A stretch of 64,000 nt of DNA from Rubellimicrobium thermophilum DSM 16684 (GCF_000442315.1 NZ_KE557321.1:286998-350997), one strand, 5' to 3'; shown: positions 53,257 to 62,359, counted from the first letter of the stretch. The notes: generated from the sequence alone by a model not told the origin. A program made the numbers and translations.

Positions 53257-54801
53257 TCAGGCAGCCCTCCCTGCGGCCGTATCGGCGACGCCCGCCATCA
53301 GCAGGCCGAGCTCGCGCGCATCGGTGCGCGCCGCCTCGCGTTCGCCCATGATGCGCCCGTCGAACATCACGGCAATGCGGTCCGACAGCGACAGGATCTC
53401 GTCAAGTTCCACGGAGACGAGCAGGATCGCACAGCCGCGGTCGCGCAGGCTGACGATCTGCTTGTGGATGAACTCGATGGCGCCGATGTCCACGCCCCGC
53501 GTGGGCTGGCCGATCAGCAGCAGATCCGGCGCGCTCTCGATCTCGCGCGCGACGACGATCTTCTGCTGATTGCCGCCCGAGAAGCTCTTGGCCGCCAGGA
53601 AAGGGTCCGGCGGACGGACATCGAAGCGCTGCATCTTGTCGCGGGCATCGGCCTGCATCGCCGCCAGGTCGAGCCGTGTCCCGCTGCCATAGGCCGGCCG
53701 GTGATGATAGCCGAGGGCGACATTCTCCCAGGCCGCGAAATCGAGGATCAGTCCGCGCGTCTGCCGGTCCTCTGGGACATGGGCGATGCCGCTGTCACGC
53801 CGCGCCCGGCCCAGCGCATTGCCCGAGATGTCGAGAGCCTGCCCCTTCAGGCGCACGCTTCCCGTCGCCTTCATCGTGCCGCCCAGCACCTCCAGCAGCT
53901 CGGACTGGCCGTTGCCCGCCACCCCCGCGATGCCGAGGATCTCTCCGGCATGCAGCCGGAAGGAGATGCCGCGCAGCCGTTCCACCCCCTTGGCATCGAC
54001 GACGCGGAGATTCTCCACCTCGAGCACCGGGGCACCGGGACGGGCGGGGGTCTTGTCCACCTCGAGCAGCACCTTGCGGCCGACCATCGCCTCGGCCAGT
54101 TCGGGCGGAGAGGTCTCGGCGGTGCGGAAATGGGCGACCATCTCGCCGCGGCGCATGACGCTGACGCGGTCGGTGATCTCCATGATCTCGCGCAGCTTGT
54201 GGGTGATCAGGATGATCGTCTTTCCCTGTGCCTGGAGGTTGCGCAGGATGCGGAACAGGTGATCCGCCTCGGCCGGGGTCAGGACGCCCGTCGGCTCGTC
54301 GAGGATCAGGATGTCGGCCTTGCGGTAGAGCGCCTTGAGGATCTCCACCCGCTGCTGGAGGCCGACCCCGATGTCCTCGATGATGGCGTCGGGATCGACC
54401 TCGAGCTCGTATTCCTCGGCCAGGGCCTTCAGCTCGGCCCGCGCCTTGGCCAGCGAGGGCCGCAGCAGCGGCCCGTCCTCGACGCCGAGGATGACATTCT
54501 CGAGCACGGTGAAGTTCTCGACCAGCTTGAAATGCTGGAACACCATGCCGATGCCGGCACGGATCGCGGCCTGACTGTCGGGAATGGCGGTGGGCCGGCC
54601 ATTGATCAGGATCTCGCCCCGATCGGCACGGTAGAAGCCGTAGAGGATCGACATCAAAGTCGACTTGCCGGCCCCGTTCTCGCCGATGATGCCGTGGATG
54701 GTGCCGGGCATGACCCGCAGGCTGATGTCCTTGTTGGCCTGCACGGGTCCGAAGGCCTTGGAGATGCCGCGCAGTTCGATGGCAGGAACGGGATCGGGCA
54801 T
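53257..54801 (-). CDS. Nucleoside ABC transporter ATP-binding protein (two ATPase domains)
   Basis: 514 residues with two ABC domains in tandem. Domain 1 has Walker A GENGAGKSTLMS and Walker B ILILDEPTGVLT with an atypical signature (VGLQQRVEI). Domain 2 has a degenerate Walker A (GVAGNGQSELLE), the good signature FSGGNQQKIVVARE, and Walker B LLIGQPTRGVD. The split of consensus motifs between halves is normal for sugar/nucleoside importers of the RbsA/BmpA type. It energises the two permeases downstream. Confidence 0.92.
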   Translation of the reverse strand: MPDPVPAIELRGISKAFGPVQANKDISLRVMPGTIHGIIGENGAGKSTLMSILYGFYRADRGEILINGRPTAIPDSQAAIRAGIGMVFQHFKLVENFTVLENVILGVEDGPLLRPSLAKARAELKALAEEYELEVDPDAIIEDIGVGLQQRVEILKALYRKADILILDEPTGVLTPAEADHLFRILRNLQAQGKTIILITHKLREIMEITDRVSVMRRGEMVAHFRTAETSPPELAEAMVGRKVLLEVDKTPARPGAPVLEVENLRVVDAKGVERLRGISFRLHAGEILGIAGVAGNGQSELLEVLGGTMKATGSVRLKGQALDISGNALGRARRDSGIAHVPEDRQTRGLILDFAAWENVALGYHHRPAYGSGTRLDLAAMQADARDKMQRFDVRPPDPFLAAKSFSGGNQQKIVVAREIESAPDLLLIGQPTRGVDIGAIEFIHKQIVSLRDRGCAILLVSVELDEILSLSDRIAVMFDGRIMGEREAARTDARELGLLMAGVADTAAGRAA

Positions 54802-54874
54802 GGGGGGCGTCTTCCGGCTTGCAAGAAGGGCCGCGCGGATCGCGCGCGGCCCCCTGGTCGTCCTGCGCGGCAGG

Positions 54875-55873
54875 TCAGAAGGTCAGCGCCGGGCAGGTCT
54901 CGTCGGTCATGTAGTCGTGCACGACGAGTTCCCCGCTGGCGATCTGTGCAGCGGCCGCATCCACGGCGGCCTTCATCTCCTCGGTGATCAGCGAGGCGTT
55001 GTGCTCGTCGAGGGCATAGCCCACACCGTCATTGGCCACGCCCATGACGACCACCCCGGTTTCGACATCCGCACCGGCGGCCATCGCTTCGTAGACGGCG
55101 TTGTCCACGCGCTTGACCATGGAGGTCAGCACCTCGCCGGGATGGAGATAGTTCTGGTTGCTGTCCACGCCGATCGACAGGATGTCGTTGTCGGCCGCGG
55201 TCTGGAGCACGCCGACCCCGGTGCCGCCGGCCGCGGCATAGACCACATCCGCCCCCTGGCCGATCTGCGCCAGCGTCAGCTCGGATCCGCGGGCGGGGTC
55301 GTTCCAGGCGGCGGGGGTCGTGCCGGTGAAGTTGGCGATGATCGTCGCATCCGGGTTCACCGCCTTGACGCCCTGGGCATAGCCGCAGGCAAACTTGCGG
55401 ATCAGCGGGATGTCCATGCCGCCGATGAAGCCCACCGTCCCCGATTCCGACGCCATCGCGGCCAGCATGCCGACAAGATAGCTGCCCTCATGTTCGTTGA
55501 AGACGACCGAACGGACATTCGGCGCATCCACGACCGCATCGACGATGACGAACTTCGTCTCCGGATATTCGGGGGCGATCTGGCTCAGCGGCGTGGCGGA
55601 CATGAAGCCCACCATGATGATGGGGCTGTAGCCCTGTTCGGCGAAGCGGCGGATGGCCTGTTCGCGCTGGGCCTCGGCGGTCAGCTCGAACTCGGCATAG
55701 GACTGGCCCGTCTCCTCAGCCCAGCGCTGGGCGCCGTTATAGGCGCTCTCGTTGAAGGACTTGTCGAACTTGCCGCCGAGGTCGAAGATCACGGCGGGTC
55801 CTTCGGCCAGCGCCGCTCCGGCCATCAGCGCGACCGATGCGGCAGCACCGAGGAAGGTCGAAAGCTTCGTCAT
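54875..55873 (-). CDS. BMP-family nucleoside-binding receptor
   Basis: 332-residue periplasmic receptor, PnrA/BMP type. Signal peptide MTKLSTFLGAAASVALMAGAALA, then VIFDLGGKFDKSFNESAYNGAQRW, the FNEHEGSYLVGMLAAM loop, TVGFIGGMDIPLIRKFACGYAQG and DVVYAAAGGTGVGVLQTA. No lipobox Cys is seen, so it is soluble as in other Gram-negative members. PnrA relatives bind purine nucleosides, in agreement with the PNP gene four genes downstream. ATG 55873 follows a predicted promoter. Confidence 0.92.
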   Translation of the reverse strand: MTKLSTFLGAAASVALMAGAALAEGPAVIFDLGGKFDKSFNESAYNGAQRWAEETGQSYAEFELTAEAQREQAIRRFAEQGYSPIIMVGFMSATPLSQIAPEYPETKFVIVDAVVDAPNVRSVVFNEHEGSYLVGMLAAMASESGTVGFIGGMDIPLIRKFACGYAQGVKAVNPDATIIANFTGTTPAAWNDPARGSELTLAQIGQGADVVYAAAGGTGVGVLQTAADNDILSIGVDSNQNYLHPGEVLTSMVKRVDNAVYEAMAAGADVETGVVVMGVANDGVGYALDEHNASLITEEMKAAVDAAAAQIASGELVVHDYMTDETCPALTF

Positions 55874-55930
55874 GGGTCTCCCATCCCTGTTGTCGGGCGA
55901 AGGGGCATGCGTGCCCCTGCGACTGCCGCC

Positions 55931-55960
55931 TAACAAGCAATGGGCTGGGGGCATGGTCAA
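55931..55960 (-). promoter_or_regulatory. Predicted sigma-70 promoter of the nucleoside importer operon
   Basis: On the minus strand TTGACC (55955-55960) is followed after 18 bases by TTGTTA (55931-55936), about 58 bases before the start codon of the BMP receptor gene. This is a good -35 box and a fair -10 box. It is one of two convincing promoters seen in the window. Confidence 0.5.
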
Positions 55961-56003
55961 CTGGAATCTCCGCCCCGGTTGCCCGCGACGCAGGGGCAGA
56001 TCG

Positions 56004-56417
56004 TCAGATCAGCTCGTGCCGCAGGAGGATGGCCGCCGCGGCCGGCAGCCCCGGCCGCCGGTAATAGCCCGGACGCCGCCCGGCCAGCGTCCAGCCCTCC
56101 GCGGCATAGAGAGCGCGCGCCGCGGCATTGTCCTCGGCCACCTCGAGGAAGGCACGCGCCGCCCCCCGGGCTGCCGCCTCGCGCAGGAAGGCCCTGATCA
56201 GCCCGCGGGCCAGGCCCTGCCGCCGATGCGCCGGATGGGTGACCAGCATCAGCAGCTCGGCCTCGTCCGCGGCGATCCGCGCCAGCAGGAAGGCCCGGTC
56301 GTCGCCCAGAAGCAGCATCCCCGGCGCGGCGAGCAGGGCGGCGAATTCGGCCGCGCTCCAGGGCCGTTCGGGCAGACCCGCCGCCGCATGCAGCCGGGCC
56401 AGGGCCTCGGGGTTCAT
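56004..56417 (-). CDS. rimI: Ribosomal protein alanine acetyltransferase RimI-like (GNAT)
   Basis: 137-residue GNAT acetyltransferase. The acetyl-CoA loop is THPAHRRQGLARGLIRAFL, followed by FLEVAEDNAAARALYAAEGWTLAGRRPGYYRR, the RimI-like ending. Its overlap with tsaB (ATGA) is the conserved tsaB-rimI arrangement. RimI acetylates the N-terminus of ribosomal protein S18; GNATs of this kind can have other N-terminal targets. Confidence 0.85.
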   Translation of the reverse strand: MNPEALARLHAAAGLPERPWSAAEFAALLAAPGMLLLGDDRAFLLARIAADEAELLMLVTHPAHRRQGLARGLIRAFLREAAARGAARAFLEVAEDNAAARALYAAEGWTLAGRRPGYYRRPGLPAAAAILLRHELI

Positions 56418-57061
56418 CCGGGCAGGATGGCCGGAGGCGCCTCGCGCGCGGGGGCGGCATCGGCCGGACGCAGATAGAGGGGGGCCGGGCGCGGGACATC
56501 CGGACCGAGCCGCTCCAGCGCAAGCCGTCCGATGGCCACCGCCAGCGGCAGAAGGGGCGCCTCGGCCCGTCCGCCGCAGCGCGCCGCCACCTCCGGGGCC
56601 AGATCGCCCACCACGGCCAGGCCGGGCGGGACCGGCGGCAGCGGGCCGTCCAGAGGGACCGTCACCGGGCCGAAGGCCCCTGCGCCGAAGCCCTGCAGAT
56701 GCACGGCCCCCAGCCGCGCATCCCGCACCGCAAGGACATCCCCGCGCCCCCAAGCCAGCGCTTCGAAGGCACTGATGCCGACGGCCGGGATGCCCAGGCC
56801 TAGCGCCAGTCCGCGCGCCGCAGCGACGGCCAGACGCACGCCGGTGAAGTTCCCCGGCCCGGTGCCCACCCCGATCCCGGCGAGATCGCGCCAGCCTGCC
56901 CCGCCTTCGGTCAGCAACGCCTCAAGCATCGGGAACAGCCGTTCTGCCTGCCCGGTGGCCATCGCCTCATGGGCTTCGGCGAGCACCTGCCCGTCCGAAA
57001 GCAGCGCGGCCGCGCAATGCGCGGCCGATGTGTCGAAGGCGAGGAGAAGCGGCCTGTCCAT
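56414..57061 (-). CDS. tsaB: tRNA threonylcarbamoyladenosine biosynthesis protein TsaB
   Basis: 215-residue ASKHA-fold protein. The start RPLLLAFDTSAAHCAAALLSDG and the segment GVGTGPGNFTGVRLAVAAARGLALG are diagnostic. TsaB is the non-catalytic partner of TsaD that supports t6A37 synthesis in ANN-decoding tRNAs. It is overlapped by rimI and lies 31 bases after the nfu gene stop side. The C-terminus (PLYLRPADAAPAREAPP) is typical. Confidence 0.92.
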   Translation of the reverse strand: MDRPLLLAFDTSAAHCAAALLSDGQVLAEAHEAMATGQAERLFPMLEALLTEGGAGWRDLAGIGVGTGPGNFTGVRLAVAAARGLALGLGIPAVGISAFEALAWGRGDVLAVRDARLGAVHLQGFGAGAFGPVTVPLDGPLPPVPPGLAVVGDLAPEVAARCGGRAEAPLLPLAVAIGRLALERLGPDVPRPAPLYLRPADAAPAREAPPAILPG

Positions 57062-57092
57062 GGTGCGTCGGCAGCGAGCCCCGGCGATGCGC

Positions 57093-57650
57093 TCAGGCGG
57101 CCACGGGCCGGACCTCGGTCACCTCGGGGATGTAGTGGCGCAGCAGGTTCTCGATGCCCATCTTCAGCGTCAGGGTCGAGGAGGGGCAACCGGCGCAGGC
57201 CCCCTTCATGTGCAGATAGACCACGCCCCGCTCGAAGCCGCGGAAGGTGATGTCGCCCCCGTCCTGCGCCACGGCCGGGCGCACGCGGGTATCGAGAAGC
57301 TCCTTGATCTGCTCGATGATGGCGGCGTCGGGACCATCCGCCTCGGCATGGGCGGCCTGCTGGGGCCCGTCCATGACCGGCTCTCCGGACTGGTAGTGAT
57401 CCATGATCGCGCCCAGGATCGCGGGCTTCAGATGTTCCCATTCCGCCTCCGGCGCCTTGGTCACGGTGACGAAATCGGCCCCCAGGAAGACGGCCGTCAC
57501 CCCCTCCACGGCAAAGATGCGGCGGGCCAGGGGGCTTGCCGCGGCGGCCTCGGGGCTGGTGAGGTCGGCGGTGCCCCGGCCCAGTACCGCTTCGCCCGGC
57601 AGGAACTTGAGCGTGGCGGGGTTCGGCGTCGATTCGGTCTGGATGAACAT
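57093..57650 (-). CDS. NifU-like Fe-S cluster scaffold/carrier (Nfu)
   Basis: 185 residues. The N-terminal Nfu_N domain (MFIQTESTPNPATLKFLPG, VFLGADFVTVTK) is joined to the C-terminal NifU domain with the cluster ligands CAGC in HMKGACAGCPSSTLTLK. It carries 4Fe-4S clusters to apo-enzymes, for instance the lipoate synthase and the many Fe-S subunits such as those of formate dehydrogenase. The trpS-uspA-nfu order is conserved among alphaproteobacteria. Intact. Confidence 0.93.
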   Translation of the reverse strand: MFIQTESTPNPATLKFLPGEAVLGRGTADLTSPEAAAASPLARRIFAVEGVTAVFLGADFVTVTKAPEAEWEHLKPAILGAIMDHYQSGEPVMDGPQQAAHAEADGPDAAIIEQIKELLDTRVRPAVAQDGGDITFRGFERGVVYLHMKGACAGCPSSTLTLKMGIENLLRHYIPEVTEVRPVAA

Positions 57651-57725
57651 GGGCGCAACCCCCCTTTCGCGATCAGGCTACCGATATGCGCCTGCCGCGC
57701 GCCCCCGTCAAGATTTGGAACCGTT

Positions 57726-59174
57726 CTAATCGGCGTGACAGACGATCAGGACCACCGCCTCCGCCACCGCCTCGGGAAGGGCGTCGGACAGATTCCACCG
57801 CGTCTGCTTGGGCGCCGCCGGCAGGGCCACGCCGGCCGCCTCGAGGAAGGGCACGAGGCGCTCGACCGAGGTGGCATAGTTCATGTTCTGCGGCAGCGTC
57901 CCCGTCCGGTCGAGCACATAGTCCTCGGCCAGGCGCGCCACGACGACGCCCAGCACCAGCCCGTCGCGCGCCAGAAGCGGCCCGCCCGAGTTGCCGGGCT
58001 GGACCGGCGCCGAGAGCATGATGCGCGAGGTGGCATCGGCCACGCGGGGCAGGGCGCTGATGTTGCCCCCGGTGATGACCACCCCCTGATCGGCCATCAC
58101 CGCCAGGTCGCGGTAGGGATAGCCCAGCGCATAGGCCGGCTGCCCCAGACGGGGCACGAGATCGGGCCGGATCGGCAGCCAGCGCGCCGATCGCCGCCCG
58201 GAGGCCAGCACCGCAAGGTCGAGCACCGGGTCCGCCGCCAGCACCGACAGGGGCGTGCCGTCCTCGAGCCGGAGCCTCCCGCAACCCTCGATGACATGCT
58301 CGGCCGTCACGATGTCGGTTGCATTGACGAAGAAGCCCGTCCCCATCCCGATGAGCCGCCCGGGCAGAGGGGCGGCACCCGGCCCGGGCGCAGGCGCGGG
58401 GGCGGGGGCGGCGACCGGGGGCGGAGGCAGCTGGCGGGGTGCGGGCGGCGGGGGCGGAAACAGGATGCGGTCGAGCACCCCGCCGCGGCGGGGGGCCAAC
58501 TCCGGCGCGCTCCCCCACTGCATCGACGAGGCGATGAGTTCGAGCCGCCGCCGCTCGGCCGGCATCGCGATCACCTGCATCGAGATGGACCATCCGTCCA
58601 GGATAAACGAGCGCAGATAGACCCGCCTGCCGTTGGCCAGCGTCACGGCCGAGATCAGCCGGTCGTCGCGCCAGGAATAGTAGGGCTCCTCCGGCCCGGC
58701 ATGGGCCGTCACCATCCAGTCGTGCATGTCGGCCGTGGCCGCCATGCCGTCGAACAGCACGCGGAACACCAGCCCGCCATCGCGCGAGCGGTATTCGATG
58801 GTGAACTCCTCCTCCCGCGCCGGCCCGAGCCGCGCGACGGGCACCATCACCGTGATCCCGTCGAGGTTCAGCACCGTCCAGCCGTTCGCCGCCACCTCGC
58901 GCGCGAAGGGTTCGAGCAGCGCGCGCAGGTCGGCCTCGCGGGGGGCGCTGGGATCGCCGCCCCGCCGCCCGACGAAGGCCGCGAGCGCCGCCCGGCTGCG
59001 CGCGCCCCAGTCGCCGTCGGTCAGCCCCGCATAGTCCCCCGACCACACCAGCGCCGCCTGCAGGAAGCGCGCGTCCTGGTCGGGCAGCGCGGTCGCGTCG
59101 AAGCCCCGCACCCCCTGGGCCGCGGCAGCAAGCGGCAGCAGACCGCAGAAGATCAGCAGGACGAGGCGGCGCAT
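57726..59174 (-). CDS. Trypsin-like serine protease with N-terminal peptidoglycan-binding-like region
   Basis: 482 residues, exported (signal peptide MRRLVLLIFCGLLPLAAAAQG). Residues ~20-90 resemble a peptidoglycan-binding-like helical domain (FLQAALVWSGDYAGLTDGDWGARSRAAL). A second domain follows to about 260, then a Pro/Ala-rich linker containing a five-proline run. The chymotrypsin-fold protease ends the chain, with catalytic His in VTAEHVIEG, Asp in DPVLDLAVL and Ser in QPGNSGGPL. It probably acts in periplasmic or envelope stress. No PDZ domain is seen. Its production probably needs EF-P because of the prolines. Confidence 0.85.
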   Translation of the reverse strand: MRRLVLLIFCGLLPLAAAAQGVRGFDATALPDQDARFLQAALVWSGDYAGLTDGDWGARSRAALAAFVGRRGGDPSAPREADLRALLEPFAREVAANGWTVLNLDGITVMVPVARLGPAREEEFTIEYRSRDGGLVFRVLFDGMAATADMHDWMVTAHAGPEEPYYSWRDDRLISAVTLANGRRVYLRSFILDGWSISMQVIAMPAERRRLELIASSMQWGSAPELAPRRGGVLDRILFPPPPPAPRQLPPPPVAAPAPAPAPGPGAAPLPGRLIGMGTGFFVNATDIVTAEHVIEGCGRLRLEDGTPLSVLAADPVLDLAVLASGRRSARWLPIRPDLVPRLGQPAYALGYPYRDLAVMADQGVVITGGNISALPRVADATSRIMLSAPVQPGNSGGPLLARDGLVLGVVVARLAEDYVLDRTGTLPQNMNYATSVERLVPFLEAAGVALPAAPKQTRWNLSDALPEAVAEAVVLIVCHAD

Positions 59175-59273
59175 GAGACCGGATCCCGGACCGATTGCCT
59201 GATTCAAGCACCTTGCCGCCTGTCCGGCAACGGCTGGGTGCGGGCATCCGTCTGAGGTCCTCCGTCCCATCCG

Positions 59274-59955
59274 TCAGCTGTTGAGCGCGAGGATCTGGGC
59301 AAAGGCGAACAGGTTGAAGGCGGCATGGCTCAGGACGCCTGCCCCGACGGTGCCGGTGACAAGGCGCGCCGCCGTCCAGACCCCGCCCAGGGCCAGGGCC
59401 CCCGCCAGGGGTGCCCAGGGGGGGCGCGCCCGTCTGAAGGCCGATCGCGGCAACCCAGACCAGATGCGCCCCCGTGAACAGGCCGAGCGAGAGCGCCGCC
59501 ATGCGCGGTGTGGGATCGGGGATCATCGCGCCGCGCCAGAACAGCTCCTCGAGCGTGGCATTGGCGGCGGCCATGAGCCCGGCAAGGATCAGCAGATGCG
59601 GCGGCAGCGGATCCTGCCCGAGCATCCGCAGGACCATCGCGCCCAGGACCATGCCCGGCAGGGCGAGCAGCAGCGCGATCCCCCAGCCCGGCCAGCGCGC
59701 CGCAAGCCACTCGCGCAGCCAGTCGGGATCTGCCCAGGCCCTGAGCGCCGCCCCCATGATCGCCCAGTAGAGCCCAAGCCCCAGGGCCCAGCCCGCCAGC
59801 GGCCGCCCGGCCAGCGACAGGCCCAGAACGAGACCCGCCAGGACCGGTACGGCCAGCAGCATCGCCAGGGCGTATCGGCGGTCGAAGGGGGGCAGGGGCA
59901 GCGGCGGATCGGGCCCCTCTCCGGCGCTGGCGGCTGCCCTTGCGGCCCTGTCCAT
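59274..59955 (-). CDS. CPBP-family intramembrane metalloprotease (frameshifted)
   Basis: About 227 residues when repaired, seven to eight membrane helices. The CPBP/Abi motifs are present: ATLEELFWRGAM (EExxxR), LFTGAHLVW (FxxxH) and, in the restored frame, LSHAAFNLFAF (HxxxN). The break is one extra base in the seven-G run 59418-59424; six give GAPPWAPLAGALALGG. The stop is at 59274. Substrates of bacterial members are largely unknown. It starts one base before the stop of uspA, so the two genes are coupled. Confidence 0.85.
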
Positions 59956-59956
59956 C

Positions 59957-60412
59957 TCAGGTGATCTCCTCCAGCCGCTCCTTGGACAGATCGCCCGGAA
60001 CGATGGTGATCGGCACGGGCAGGCTTCCGGCCTGCCGCGTCAGCGCCGTGACGATCGGACCGGGCCCCTTGGAATCGCTTCCCGCTCCGAGGACGAGGAT
60101 CGCGATCTGCGGATCCTCGCGCAGCTGGGCGAGGATCTCGGGCACCGGCTCGCCCTCGCGGATCACCAGCTCGGGGTCGATGCCCTGCCGGTCGCGCATC
60201 CATTTGGCGAAGACGTCGAAATGCACGGCGATGCGCTCGCGCGCTTCCTCGCGCATGATGTCGCTGACGCCGACAAAGGCGCCGTATTCGGTGGGTTCGA
60301 TGATCGCCAGGACCTGCACCCCGCCGCCGGTCCTGGCGGCGCGCATCGCCGCATAGCGCATCGCATTGAGGCATTCGCGCGTGTCGTCGAGCACGACGAG
60401 GAACTTCCGCAA
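59957..60412 (-). CDS. Universal stress protein (UspA family)
   Basis: 151 residues of Rossmann-like Usp fold. N-terminal MRKFLVVLDDTRECLNAMRYAAMRA, the AIIEPTEYGAFVGV segment and the C-terminal nucleotide loop region LVLGAGSDSKGPGPIVTAL ... PVPITIVPGDLS. The usual ATP-binding G-x2-G-x9-G-S/T loop is only partly matched (GAGSDSKGPGP), so ATP binding is doubtful. It lies downstream of trpS and in a conserved neighbourhood; a palindrome-rich 113-base gap precedes it. Confidence 0.85.
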   Translation of the reverse strand: MRKFLVVLDDTRECLNAMRYAAMRAARTGGGVQVLAIIEPTEYGAFVGVSDIMREEARERIAVHFDVFAKWMRDRQGIDPELVIREGEPVPEILAQLREDPQIAILVLGAGSDSKGPGPIVTALTRQAGSLPVPITIVPGDLSKERLEEIT

Positions 60413-60455
60413 GGCGCCCCTCCCGGTTGGCCATCAGGGAAGACTGTCGCAAGAG

Positions 60456-60482
60456 GCGCCCCGTTGCAACGGGTTGGGGCGC
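60456..60482. repeat. Strong inverted repeat between trpS and uspA
   Basis: GCGCCCC (60456-60462) pairs with GGGGCGC (60476-60482). Inside lies the perfect 14-base palindrome CCCGTTGCAACGGG (60460-60473). The two structures are mutually exclusive. It could end trpS transcription or be an operator for uspA, whose start lies 44 bases downstream; no T tract follows. Confidence 0.5.
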
Positions 60483-60526
60483 GGCCTGGCGTTCCTGCCG
60501 CTGTCCCGCCCCGGCCGGGCCCCCTG

Positions 60527-61549
60527 TCAGCTCCGGATCATGCCGACGATCTCGAAGGTGCGCTCGAGGATCGGCTGGGCGATGGCACGGGCGCGTTCGG
60601 CCCCACGGGCCAGCAGACGGTCGATCTCGGCCGGGTCGGCCACCAGCCGCGCCATCTCGGCCGAGATGGGCGAGAGCGTCTCCACCGCCAGCTCGGCGAG
60701 GGCGGGCTTGAACGCCCCCCAGCCCTGACCGCCATGCCGGTCGAGCACCGCCTGCGGGGTGATTCCGGCCAGGCCGGCATAGATTTCCACGAGGTTCTTC
60801 GCCTCGGGCCGCCCCTCGAGACCCGCCACCGTCTCGGGCAGGGGCGCGGCATCGGTGCGGGCCTTCTGGAACTTGCGCGCGATGGTGTCGGCATCGTCGG
60901 TCAGGTTGATCCGCTCCATGTCGGATTCGCCGGATTTCGACATCTTCTTCGTGCCGTCGCGCAGGTTCATCACGCGCATGGCCGGCCCCTCGATCACCGG
61001 CTCGGGCAGGGGGAAGAAGTCCACCCCGTAGTCGTGGTTGAACTTGGCGGCGATGTCGCGCGTCAGCTCCACATGCTGCTTCTGGTCCTCGCCCACGGGG
61101 ACATGGGTGGCATGATAGAGCAGGATGTCCGCCGCCATCAGCGACGGATAGGCGAACAGGCCCAGCGACTGGGCCTCGGCATTCTTGCCGGCCTTGTCCT
61201 TCCACTGCGTCATCCGGCCCATCCAGCCCATGCGCGCGACGCAGTTGAAGATCCAGCCCAGCTCGGCATGGGCCGAGACCTGCGACTGGTTGAAGAGGAT
61301 GCTGCGCTCGGGGTCGATGCCGGCGGCCAGGAAACCCGCCGCCACCTCGCGCGTGGCGGCGCGCAGCTCGGCCGGGTCCTGCCAGACGGTGATCGCATGC
61401 AGATCCACGACGCAGTAGATGGTCTCGAACCGGCCTTCGTCCTGGACCTCGACGAAGCGCCGGATCGCGCCCAGATAGTTGCCGAGCGTGAGCCCCCCCG
61501 AAGGCTTGATGCCCGAAAAGACGCGCGGGGCGAAGCGGCTCTGTGTCAT
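60527..61549 (-). CDS. trpS: Tryptophanyl-tRNA synthetase
   Basis: 340-residue class I synthetase. The HIGH-type motif is TLGN in [19 protein letters not shown], the tryptophan pocket includes [16 protein letters not shown] and [20 protein letters not shown], and the flexible loop KKMSKS is intact. ATG 61549 gives [13 protein letters not shown]. It is preceded by a good promoter match and is divergent from the rhomboid-like gene. Confidence 0.96.
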   Translation of the reverse strand: MTQSRFAPRVFSGIKPSGGLTLGNYLGAIRRFVEVQDEGRFETIYCVVDLHAITVWQDPAELRAATREVAAGFLAAGIDPERSILFNQSQVSAHAELGWIFNCVARMGWMGRMTQWKDKAGKNAEAQSLGLFAYPSLMAADILLYHATHVPVGEDQKQHVELTRDIAAKFNHDYGVDFFPLPEPVIEGPAMRVMNLRDGTKKMSKSGESDMERINLTDDADTIARKFQKARTDAAPLPETVAGLEGRPEAKNLVEIYAGLAGITPQAVLDRHGGQGWGAFKPALAELAVETLSPISAEMARLVADPAEIDRLLARGAERARAIAQPILERTFEIVGMIRS

Positions 61550-61585
61550 GAAGGATTGTCCGGCTGGCCTTGACGGTCCCGGTCG

Positions 61586-61612
61586 ATTATCGGGGGGGCT
61601 GCACAGCGTCAA
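61586..61612 (-). promoter_or_regulatory. Predicted trpS promoter
   Basis: On the minus strand TTGACG (61607-61612) and GATAAT (61586-61591) are separated by 15 bases, seven of them Cs, about 36 bases before the trpS start. The hexamers are near-consensus but the spacer is two bases short. Homopolymer errors are common in this sequence, so the true spacer may be 16-17. Confidence 0.5.
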
Positions 61613-61644
61613 CCGCATCAGCCGCCAGAGACGAGGAGAGTCCC

Positions 61645-62352
61645 GTGGCCCGGTCCTTCCAGCGTCCCCTGCCGCCGCCCGAACCGGGCGCGAACGCCAT
61701 CGGCCCGTTGCCGGGGGCCGTGATCGTGCTGGCCCTTGGACTGGCCGCGGTGGAGGGGGTGCTGGCGCTCGGGCAATGGGGCCTTCTGGGCGGGCCAGAG
61801 GCGATCGGCTGGCGCGCCGCGCTGGTGGACCGCTTCGCAGTGTCGCCGCGGGTGCTCGACTATGCCATGCGGGGCGTGGACCCTTCGCTGTGGCTGCGCT
61901 TCGCATTCTATCCCGTCGTGCATGGCGGCCCCCTTCACGCAGCCTTCGCCGCCGCGCTCCTGCTCGCGCTCGGCAAGTTCGTGGCCGAGGGGATCGGCAG
62001 TTTCGGAATGCTCGGGGTTCTGGCCGCGGGCACGCTGGGGGGGGCGCTGCTGTTCGCCGCCCTCGCGCCGGAGATGGCCCCGCTCTATGGCGCCTATCCG
62101 GGGATCTATGGCCTGATCGGGGGGTTCACCTATCTGCTCTGGCTGCGGCTGGGCCGGCAGGGAGGAAACCGCCTCGCCGCCTTCCGCCTGATCGGCATGC
62201 TGATGGCGGTCCAGCTCGTCTTCGGCATGCTGTTCGGCTCCAACCCGCAATGGATCGGCGATGTCGGGGGGTTCCTCGCGGGCCTTGCCGTGGCGCCTCT
62301 GCTGGCGCCCGGCGGCCTCGCCGCGCTGCGCGCCCGGCTGCGCGAACGGTAG
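61645..62352 (+). CDS. Rhomboid-like membrane protein lacking the catalytic Ser-His pair
   Basis: About 235 residues, six membrane helices in rhomboid layout. Conserved structure is visible in [25 protein letters not shown] (loop/helix with His residues) and [15 protein letters not shown]. The active-site motif GxSG reads GAYPG: Tyr151 stands in for Ser and Pro152 for Gly. The second-site His that precedes the GG of the last helix is Asp206. It should therefore be proteolytically inactive, like iRhom or Derlin. The GTG at 61645 has a GAGGAG ribosome binding site six bases away. It converges on murJ. Confidence 0.8.
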   Translation: MARSFQRPLPPPEPGANAIGPLPGAVIVLALGLAAVEGVLALGQWGLLGGPEAIGWRAALVDRFAVSPRVLDYAMRGVDPSLWLRFAFYPVVHGGPLHAAFAAALLLALGKFVAEGIGSFGMLGVLAAGTLGGALLFAALAPEMAPLYGAYPGIYGLIGGFTYLLWLRLGRQGGNRLAAFRLIGMLMAVQLVFGMLFGSNPQWIGDVGGFLAGLAVAPLLAPGGLAALRARLRER

Positions 62353-62359
62353 ACCGCCG

